A DNA stretch of 64,000 nt from Cinnamomum chago (Eukaryota > Streptophyta > Magnoliopsida > Laurales > Lauraceae): contig CP142452.1 in NCBI GenBank assembly GCA_038049695.1, positions 81,386,501 through 81,450,500 on the forward strand, in the 5' to 3' direction. The notes beneath the pieces are model-generated. The model was given only the letters and a program-made list of their open reading frames with translations, did no database searches and was not told the origin of the DNA. The position numbers and the translations under genes are program-made. Positions 21,153 to 30,392 of the stretch are shown here, piece after piece. Within the stretch, counting starts at the first letter, position 1. The number at the start of each line of letters is the position of its first letter.

Positions 21153-24018
21153 AGTAACATCCCGGCCCCCTAAGGGCCTATTAATTATAATTAATTGGGT
21201 GTTTAGTTAGTAAGTTGGATTAGAGTCTAGAGAGTCAGGGTTAACGACGAATCGTGTGTGCGGAGTTTCGCACGATTCGGAGCGCGTTTGGGTATAATAG
21301 AGGTCGTTTTTATTAATTGGGTAGGGTTTTCAGGGGTAATTATGAGAGTATGAGTTTTTGTGAGTTTGGGTGCATTGGGTAGGTTACATTGTTTCATGAA
21401 CTTTAGTCTTCTGTCGCGTTTCGATTCGACGCGTCGAAGAGGCCCGAAACTCATTTAATGTCAATTTTGGCCGGCCCGGAACTTAACCTAAGCCCAACCC
21501 AAGACCAAGGCCCAAGCCCAAAGCCCATGACTTAAATTAGGTCACCCACCCATATTCATTCCCTCCTTCATTTCATTCACTCAACTCCAACAACCATAGC
21601 AACACAGCAGCCGACTCTTCCTCTCTTTCCTTCATCTTCTTCTCCTCCGTCGACGAGCACCGGAGCTCCGGCGAAGGAAACCAAGTTACTAATCTTCTTC
21701 CTTTGGCTTTCAAGAACTCAAATATACACTTTTCTAAGTGTTTCCTTCACAACCCATTCTAAGGTAAGCTCTACAAGCTCTTAGACCTAGGTAGATTACT
21801 TCCTTTGGATTAGAAATGGTGTAGATGAGCTTACTTCTTCCCTTGCATTTCATTTGTAGTGAGGTTTTGAGTGTGGAACCCATTTACTCAAGTTTGAGCT
21901 TAAGGAGGACTCTCCTCTTCAATTTCTTTTTGGTTTTGAGTCAAGCTCTTCATCAAAGGCAAGTGAATAGCTATATTATTGTTTGATATGCTTGTCTTTC
22001 TTGATTTGTATGTTAAAATCATATGTTAGATTATCTTTGCTCATTTGATCCTTTTAATGTTTGAAAACATGATAAATGGTTCTTAGATTGGAAAGAATGG
22101 ATGTAGAGATTAATGGTTGGATTTGTTAGTTTAAATGCTTTTAAAGTAGTGCATTTTATCAATACATGTGCTTCAAATAAGGTCCCAGAAGCTAGAAATG
22201 GGAAAAGTCCCATTCCAGCCAGAAACAGTGGCTGTGCCCTGTTTCTGCAGGCTGGCCGGTTAACCGGGTAACAGAGGCCGGTTAACCAGCCAAGCTTAAC
22301 TGGGAGGGGCCAGTTAACTGTGTAACAGGCCGGTTAACCGCCTGTAGTCAGCCGGTTAACCGGCCAAGAGGGCAGGTTAACCGGCCAAGGAGGCAGGTCA
22401 ACCGGCCCTTCTGCATTTTTTTTCTGCAGAATTTCTTCTGTGAAGGAATTTTTACCCCTTTTTGATGGACTTTGATGGACCCTTGGTTACCCCTTTTTGG
22501 ACTCACTTGACTATGTACGAGGAACGTTTTGAGCAGATGATTTCTCGTAGTTATTTCCGTTTCTTGGGTTTCAATTCATTTCAATCTTGAACGGAATAGG
22601 GCAAAGGGATACCATCTTATATCTATGCACGAAGAGGTTTCGTTTTGGGTATCTTGAACCCTAGTTCCTTTCGTTGACTGATTAGGATTGTGCGAGACAC
22701 CGGAAATAACAATAACTTAGGAATGGATCGTCTATCTTTTATGATTCCGAATTGTACCGTTTGGTACTCTCCACATGAAATGTCCATGTTCTTTAGCTTC
22801 GGTTATTGTGTCTTGGTTGGGATCACATTATGAACTTAGAAGATGAAATTAGGATCCCTTTTGATGTTCCGTTTGTTTCGAAATATGATGGGGGTGTTGT
22901 GGCTAGACAGCTTTGATTAAGAAAGCATGTTGAGGACTACCTATGAAGATAAGTGTGAAGTATGAAGAAGTTCGATTATGTTAGTATGATTTGATAATGG
23001 TAAGGTAGTTCTCTTTGGTTAATGAATCCTGTTCGCGCAGGAAAGTCTAGCCCTTCACTATTGTATGTTTAGGACTCTTGTGTCAGGCATCACTCAGCTG
23101 TTAACGCCCAGCACTCTTGGGGCACCAATTGTGTGAGGACTTTGGAATGAACGTATGCGCAGTACGACTTTTTATATTTTAGATGGATGTACACCATCAA
23201 ATACCCGTTCTGTAAGAAGTATGAATGTTCGTTTTGTTTATTTTGTTTTAAGGGTATCTTATGATTGTTGCCGGGTTTTTATCCCAAGCCTATTGCTTTA
23301 CTCTACCACAGCTCTCATGTTGAGCCAGGAGGGTCAAGTGGAACTATCCCGTGGTGATTAGCTATGTGATTTGCCTATTTGTTAGAAGTGTGTTAGTTGG
23401 TTTTATGATTCTTATGCTATGCGTTTATTACAGTCAGAACGCTATGCATCTCTTATGATATGTCCCCTTTCGCTTATTCCTTAGTCTGCATATCTTTAAT
23501 GATGATATATCTATTTCCTTGCCGACCTTTGTGTCTGATGATGCTACTCTTGGTGCATAGGTACCGAGCCATACTTTGAGGAGGAAGAAGCGACGGAAGA
23601 AGTTCAGGCAGATCAGCCTGATGACTTCCTCGAGTACAGTACGGACGGCATAGTATAGCCGTACTGACCCCGTACGAGAGAGCCTTCACTTTTGGACTAG
23701 TTTTATATGTTGGTTCTTTTATTTTGATTAGGCCCGAGTTTGGTGTGGCCTGATGTTGTAATTAATATAGGTTTTAAAACTTGAATCTTAAGTATGATAT
23801 TCAGTATTGCTCTTTAACTATACATCTATGAGATACCTCTTGAGTTCGGAGTTTCCGCTATTTGTTTTATATGATTGAGAAAACATTTACACCTCACAGC
23901 GGTCTTCGATCCAGATGGGACACGATTGGGGCCAAGTGGCATTTAATTAATGATGGAAAAAGTTTTAAATTGGCCCTAATCTCACGCATAACCCCGGTTA
24001 CACTTTGGGGGCGTGACA
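21153..24018 (+). repeat. Long (2,866-bp) 5' LTR of the chimeric element
   Basis: Bounded on the left by the target duplication and on the right by the tRNA-Met primer site. The first base of the expected TG terminus is A. It contains seven CCGGTTAACCGG-like units (22,256-22,405), a possible splice donor (CTAAG|GTAAGCT near 21,762) and a possible acceptor (GGTGCATAG| near 23,559). After the acceptor comes an acidic frame beginning GTEPYF that stops at 23,658. The same conserved block occurs in the relic at 5,342. Confidence 0.65.
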
Positions 24019-24179
24019 AGTTGGTATCAGAGCCGACTCTCGACTAGTTCGAGTGTGGGTCCCCTGCCGTGGTCTGTTGCAAGTGGGCGGGTCTCCATGT
24101 GGGCGGGCCAAGAGGGCTGGCAGGCTACAGGGACTGGCAGGCTACTGCACAGGGACGTGCAGCCCTAAGGGGTGTGGAA

Positions 24180-24400
24180 TGTGACGCCCCGGAGTCCCAC
24201 ATCGACTATAGAGAGGAAAGTGAATGGGGTTATATGTAAAGTTTACACCCTTACCTTGCATGAGGCCTTTTAAAACCGTGCGGCCCTAGAAAAACGTAAA
24301 AACTCCGAGGTTAAGCGTGCTCGGGCACTGGGAAGTCCTCGCGCGTGCACGTGGGCAAAAGCGGACAATATCATGCATGTGTGAAGGGTGGGGCGTTACA
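24180..24400 (+). repeat. Cassandra-like 3' LTR with 5S rRNA-derived segment
   Basis: The segment around 24,300-24,345 reads AACTCCGAGGTTAAGCGTGC, then TCGGGC, then CTGGGAAGTCCTCG. These match two blocks of plant 5S rRNA: the box A region and the end of the box C region. The 5S bases between them are missing. A 5S-derived Pol III promoter inside a short LTR is the hallmark of Cassandra TRIMs. Here the promoter is probably broken because most of box C is absent. This is not a functional 5S gene. Confidence 0.75.
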
Positions 24401-25099
24401 AGTACTAATTTGTATACCATGCATGCTTACATTTTAATAGATCAATGCTAGATGAATGATGAGCACGAAAGAAATGGCGAGAAGACGGGGGAGAGAAGCA
24501 GGAGTGCACGACACTAGGTACACGGGACATGGACACTGATGGAAGAAAGAAACAACCATAACAAAGAGTCGAGAGTGAAATATTAGATTGTAGAGGGACA
24601 AATAAATGATGAACCTGAAATGGCAATGAGGGGAATGTAAGTCACAACACTTAACCCAAAAAAAAATCTCACAAGAACAATAAACTGAATCGATAAGTCT
24701 CAATAGACAATTACACATAATAACAACATTTGCAAGGCCGCCATCATTTACATGTATTTCATCCTATTTTGGTAGTCTATACACATTTTCATTATTTTCT
24801 CACATTTACTTCTCCCTGGGAAGGACAGGTAGAAGTTCTATTAAAAGGGATTGAAAGCATTGCCCTCAAACATTGTGTTGATAAAGAACTACTCCAAAGG
24901 CGGTTGATAATCCTACTACCCATGTTCAGTCCACATGAATGAGCAAGCAGTTCACCGGTTTCACTAAGTAGCAGTTACAATGCAAAATGAAAATTCATAT
25001 TTCCAAGTCTTCCAGAGAAGCCCGTGAATTCAGATCCCACATGCACACACTAAAGAATGGCCAATTTATACCTCCGGATGGAACAGCCTAGCCTTCGGC

Positions 25100-25133
25100 G
25101 GGGGGGGGGGGGGGGGGTGGGGGCGGGGGGGCG
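25100..25133. repeat. Poly(G) tract, copy 1 only
   Basis: G18 is followed by TGGGGGCGGGGGGG. In copy 2 the same position (about 56,345) has only seven G. It could form a G-quadruplex on the + strand. Confidence 0.85.
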
Positions 25134-27146
25134 CATCTAGAAGCATAACAATTATCGCAAGGTAGGGAGTTTGAATAGTCTTCCCACGACCAACTCCTGT
25201 GCAAAAAATATGTAAACATCCATCAGGTGGTACACCTTTGAAGGCTTCAAATTTCTACATATCTTAGCTGTTACACAGAGTTATATATAAGGTTCTATTG
25301 AAGTGCCGATGCATTCATACATATATAAGAAAATAGTCCAACCCCCCCAACCCCAATGCAGGTTAGTTCCTTTGGAACCGCAACATTTGCGCCGTTTTTT
25401 TTTTTTTTTAATGTATATAAATAAAGAGGGGTCAGTCTTGAGTCACAATTTGCTAGTGAGAGTCTGTGGGGCTCACCTGAGGTCTATGTGTGAGTATCCA
25501 GAAATCAGCTTGACTGGAGGTCAATGGTTGGGATGTGAAGGCCCAATGATTAAGGGTGGAAAAGGGCTTTTCTCAATGCCAAAATACATTGGTGGTTTGA
25601 GCACAGATGAGTATCAATTTAGGAGGGGGAGTTAAATCACAAATATAGACTTTTTGGAAGGATCATTCCAACATGTGGCTTTAAGCCATTTTAGTCCTAT
25701 GAGTGAGATCAGCCACAAAATCATTTATGTATGTGTAAAAAGGAGTAGGTAAACTTTTTTCTCCCTTATTTCTTTCATTTCTTTCTTTCCCAAACCATCT
25801 ATGGAGCTTCCTTAGACTATGCTAGAGCTTCCTAAGCCTCTTTTTTTCACCAAAATCCAATTGATCTACTAGATTTTGGTGAATTCTCATATAAAGGATT
25901 CTTCCCTCATCAACCACAATACCACTATGTTCATACTTCAGCGCTTTCATAAATTCATTCATCCTGATGTAGTAGTAAATATTACTCGAAAATTGAAATC
26001 CATTCTTAACTTACTTGGTAATTGAGTACTGCACTAATGCTAGTTGTTTCTTAACTTTCAGTGTTTAACACTAATGGTTAGTTCAAAATTATAGGTGCAA
26101 TGCAAACTATAAAATTTGTGGTATTTCTACTTATTTTAATATATACATGTAAATTTATTTAATTCAGAACAGACTTTACAAATTTCAGATAAGATATCGA
26201 TGAGGATATTACGACTTAGGGGCACTGATACTTTTCTTTTTAAGTGTTTACTAATGGAAAAAAAAATCTTTCGTAGCATTTTATAATATTGTGGATTTTT
26301 TTGGATATTTTTTTTTGGGTTTTTTTGGGGTAAAATAAAAAATTGCATCACAATGACCGTGACACGATGCCATGTCATAACGGTTCTCAGCGTCGACCGC
26401 GATGATGGCCACTGGCACAATTTTGAACCATGTGGAGGATCCCAAGGAGGCCGTTGGGCAGCTGAATTAAGATAGTTTACTGTTATCTCTCATGTGCTAG
26501 CAAAAAAAAAAAAAAAAGACACCTTATAAAGAGAATGTCAAACTACCTTGCCTCCTAGAATAATCCCTACAAGGTTTTCCATTGAAGAGGATTGCAGCAG
26601 CCCAAATTCTATATCAGAAATGCTTGCAATTAAACATGCCCATGAGTGAGCTACAATGGTAGCTATAGCTATGTAGAGCAGGCAGGAACTGTTTTTGTAT
26701 GGGAGGTGTATTGTTGACTGTATAATATTATAATCACTAGCAAGTAATATGTGCAATACATGGGTAAAAATAAAAGAAAATAAATAAATAAGAGAAATGA
26801 AACTTGTTAAAAAAAAGGAAGTTGTCATATTAATGATGGTCCGTAAAAAATATGTTTAAAAAATGCATGTAAAGTAAAAGAAAGAAAAAAAATAAAAAAT
26901 AAAAAATAAAAAATAAAAAAGTAAAAAAGTAAAAAACCCTAAATGCTATGAGATGTAAAAGAAACAAACTTGAGAAACTAAAAAGATTATGGAATATGGA
27001 ACAATACTTTAAAGAAACATTAATTTATAGATGAGAATTAAATAGCATTCATCATCATAATCGTTGTCGTCATCATTGTCATTGTCAACATCATCATCAT
27101 CATGGCCGACCCAAGATTTTCATTTGGGTGGGCCGGACGATGCTTA

Positions 27147-27450
27147 TGTTGGGAAGTCCCACATCCCACATTGCCTAAGTAATAAGTTTGACATATCTTA
27201 ATATACATGTATGGGCTTTCCACCTATCAGTTTAAGCTTTTTGGTTGGTATATATAGCTTCTTACATGGTATTAGAGCGGGTTTCGATCTCGTTGTTCTT
27301 GTGTAGCCCACGTGACAGGCCCGTCCACGAAATCTGTTGGGCCTGCACGTGAGGGGGAGTGTTGGGAACTCCCACATCCCACATTGCCTAAGTAATAGGC
27401 AATATACTTGTATGGTCTTTCACCTATCAGCTCAATTGAAACCAATTAAA
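27147..27450 (+). mobile_element. TRIM-type miniature LTR element
   Basis: The 5' LTR (27,147-27,266) begins TGTTGGGAAGTCCCACATCC and ends CTTACA. It is followed at once by TGGTATTAGAGC (27,267-27,278), one mismatch from the tRNA-Met primer site. The interior is only 93 bp and ends in GTGAGGGGGAG, a polypurine tract. A diverged, apparently truncated 3' LTR starts at 27,360 (TGTTGGGAACTCCCACATCC) and fades out near 27,450. No coding capacity. Confidence 0.75.
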
Positions 27451-28025
27451 TGAAATAAAAGAAAGGAAACTTAATTCCTAACAAGTTGTTCGAATATAAA
27501 TAAATTAATGGTAGAATATTTTAGTAAGAATCAAGAAATATGCAATGGATTTTACATAGAGTGATAAATAATAGAGGCAAAATATAGCTAATGGGTTTTA
27601 TATTTTCCTTTTTCTATACCGAGTCCTACTTTGGAGGTCTAATGTAGAGAAAAACCAATAACAATCCAAATATCTCTCAACAGATCAAGAATCAAAATGA
27701 AACAAATTAATAAAACTCTTACAAAATAGCAAAAAAAATAAAATAAAAAATACACATCGCTTAAATTCTTCCAAACCCGCAAAGAAGGTTGCAGTTTCAA
27801 ATTTTAAAGGTGCCTTTTGCTCTTACCCAACAATCAAATGCCTAGAGAACCTATAAAAAGAAATAAATATACAAAATGAAAAACCAAAGATAGGAATTCA
27901 AACAAACCCAAGAGTTCAAATATCAAAATTAAACAATTTAAGACTTCCTACGAGGGCATCTAAAAATCCGAAAATAGTCTCTTTCCTATCAATTCCTAGG
28001 GGGGGAGAATACCTACCATATTGCT

Positions 28026-28064
<39 letters not shown>

Positions 28065-29164
28065 AAGCATGGGCAGACAGCTGTGCCCAAGCCTCCGCTG
28101 GAGGGGAAGGTGGAGGCTGAATGAGGGATCCGAGATGGAGAGAAAATAGGGTTTTTGTCTTTCCGGAGTAGAATGTGGGACAATGGATTACAAGTAACAA
28201 GAGCATGCCCGTTTAGCACATATCCCGCTTGGGAGTTTTGCCACCAGATCCTCATAACATGGGTCCACCCTTGAATTCATCATCATCCTATCCTTATACC
28301 AATTGTAAAAAGCTTTAAAAATACAATACAATGACAATAATAGCTAAAAGGATGAATATATAGAGAAGTAGAAAAGGGCAGTAATTTGTTTCTAAATATT
28401 ATTATCAAATTAATAGAGAAATGGAAATGTATAATACATTTAAACTTCCAAAAACATAATTTATAATTTTAAGAGTCAATGAAAAATGGAAAGTAAGATA
28501 TAAGGCAACATACGAAAAAAATACCAAGCATATAGTTAGTTGTTGACTTTTGAGAAAAGAATGGAACGGCATACCGTGAGGAATGACAAAATCAATGAGA
28601 AATAAGAAATAAGACAGAGAAACAATAAAGTGAAAAAAATAAAAAATAAAAGCTTTATCAAAGAATTAGAAAAAAAGATATATGGTCTTTGATAGTAAGC
28701 GCTACTGTTAACAAAATCAATGAGATATGAGAAATAAGACAAAGAAACATTAAAGTGAAAAAAATCAATGTCATCTTTTAAAATTTTATCGAAGAATAAG
28801 AAAAAAAGAAAAAGATAAATGGTCTTTGATAGTAAGTACTACTATTAACAATAGACATTAGAGATCTATTACCCATAAAGAAGAAGTTATTTTTTTACAT
28901 TCTTTTTATGTTTTAACATACAGTATGTTTCCATATATGGCAGTGATGCTATTTTTGCAAGGCATTTAAAGCCCGATTAAACTTGCAATTTCCATCAAGA
29001 ATACTTACAAAGCAAGATCTTCCTTCCATTGTCAATCTGAAAAGGTAGATAAACTAAAACTAACAAATGGAATCATATAAGCGTTCAACAAAAGTTTCAG
29101 CTCTGAAAAAGATCACATTCAGGAGATGGTAACCAAAACAATCAAACAACTACAAAGAATAAAG

Positions 29165-29290
29165 CCAACACACTCATGGTTGAGTGGTATTTGGCACTTT
29201 AGTTTCATGTAGTTGCCCAGGGATCGATCCCTGGCCTGGGTACTTAAAACACAATGATATTATTACATTTCTGTTATAAAAGATAGAGTA
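29165..29290 (+). mobile_element. Possible tRNA-derived SINE relic
   Basis: A box A-like TGGTTGAGTGGTA (29,177-29,189) and a box B-like GGGATCGATCC (29,219-29,230) lie about 30 bp apart, as in tRNA-related SINEs. The region does not fold into a full tRNA. No target duplication found. Confidence 0.3.
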
Positions 29291-30024
29291 ACAGGATGGT
29301 TCAAATGATTTCTAAGGAACTTTGTTTAGTAAGAAGAAAGTAAATCTCAAGATGAATGTAAGGCGATTTTACTAAGCCGTTGGTTTATTTTTTTATAAAG
29401 ATATCAGTTTGTTTGTTTAACGTGCTTTTATCAAAGTTGATTTTCTCCCTCTAGATTTCTAAAAGAGCCTGAAATCTTTAAAATATGGATGGTTACTGTA
29501 GACCGTAAACAATCGAAGACTTGTTCCCCAGAGTAAATCTATCTCAGTAAGCAGAGATTTGACCCTTGTAAGTAAGTTCAATCTATGCATCACTTCGGTC
29601 CTGTTTGATAGCTTTCCAACAATGTATAATAATAAGATATACAATGGATGAGTGAAAATATATGGCCTCTTTCTTTTCCCTAGAAGCTAATGGGATCAAA
29701 AGAGGGGGAAAAAACAGAAAGTGGGACTACTCTTACATTCCATGCTTGTAAGTCCTGTATAAATGAATGCAGATGGGAGGAAGCTATTCACCATTATGAT
29801 CTACCTTTTGAGAGCTTTCCAAGGCTCTATAATTCATCAAAACCTGACATACAGATGAAAGGATCAGACCTGTAGAAGTTGGTGCTCAATAGGGTTCGTT
29901 ACCCTGCTTGTTCACTGGGCATATTGTGCATATTACTTCGTTTTCACCCATTTTCAGTGTAGAACTCTATTTTTTATTGCAAACCTTCCTGAAGCTTTTT
30001 CTCGCACACAAAATCATCCAAAAC

Positions 30025-30032
30025 CTATAAAT
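30025..30032 (+). promoter_or_regulatory. Candidate TATA box for the gene at 30,393
   Basis: TATAAATA stands in otherwise mixed sequence. About 30 bp on comes a CA-rich stretch (ACACTCATTCTCCCACAG) resembling a plant leader. Two short upstream ORFs with stops precede the proposed start at 30,393. Confidence 0.4.
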
Positions 30033-30392
30033 AAGTGTCCCTAGCACTTTTAAAAACACTCATTCTCCCACAGTAACAACTACAAACATACAATAGTATT
30101 CCAAGGCATCTTGAGCTTCAAGAAAACCAAGAACTAGAAACCTTCAACTTTTAGATTCAAGTTTGTGCTTATAGAAAGAGATTGGACAAGGGATATGAAG
30201 ACCTTGGATATCTCATCCAATGTCTATTGACAATTCTTCTCTGAAGACTTTGAAGATCTGGAAATAGGTCTTCCCTTTTGTTTGTTTTCTTGTGCCAAGT
30301 GAAGGACCCCAACATAATGGGTCCTAATAGACATTGAACTAATATAATCGGTCTCTTATGGCAGGTATGCTCTGAAAAGCATGCATTAGAAA

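Larger units (their letters stand above)
21153..24400 (+). mobile_element. Chimeric LTR retroelement: Gypsy-type 5' LTR with Cassandra-like 3' LTR
   Basis: Insertion limits are exact. AGTAC is duplicated at 21,148-21,152 and 24,401-24,405, and copy 2 (about 55,640) has a single AGTAC. The left part (21,153-24,018) starts AGTAACATCCCGG and ends GGGGGCGTGACA. AG and then the primer site TGGTATCAGAGC (24,022-24,033, complementary to initiator tRNA-Met) follow. A 146-bp non-coding interior leads to a purine run and the right LTR (24,180-24,400), which starts TGTGACGCCCCGGAG and ends GGGGCGTTACA. The two LTRs do not resemble each other in length or sequence. No gag or pol, so it moved in trans. 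Confidence 0.85.
1..25364. repeat. Segmental duplication, copy 1 (contains CslE copy 1)
   Basis: Read against 35,825-56,585, this stretch aligns co-linearly along its whole length, through gene flanks, introns and exons. The right breakpoint is visible: both copies read into a C-rich motif (CCCCCCAACCCCAAT at about 25,350 and 56,570) and then diverge completely. The left breakpoint is at or beyond base 1. Copy 1 is longer mainly because of four insertions absent from copy 2 (477-702, 8,628-9,307, 15,614-16,601, 21,153-24,400). Introns are retained in both, so this is a DNA-level duplication and not a retrocopy. Confidence 0.95.
25365..29640. other. Single-copy intergenic region with simple repeats
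   Basis: No gene recognised. It contains AT-rich tracts, a (CAT)n-like stretch at about 27,047-27,103, a (GA)16 tract at 28,030-28,061 and the TRIM element listed separately. ORFs here are short, low-complexity and have no family motif. Confidence 0.55.

Noticed and set aside
24290..24350. A 5S rRNA gene
   Set aside because: Only two short blocks of 5S sequence are present with the middle missing, and they lie inside a short LTR-like terminus. It is a Cassandra-type capture and not a gene.
29177..29231. A functional tRNA gene
   Set aside because: Box A- and box B-like words are present, but no acceptor stem or anticodon arm can be formed. A SINE relic is more likely.
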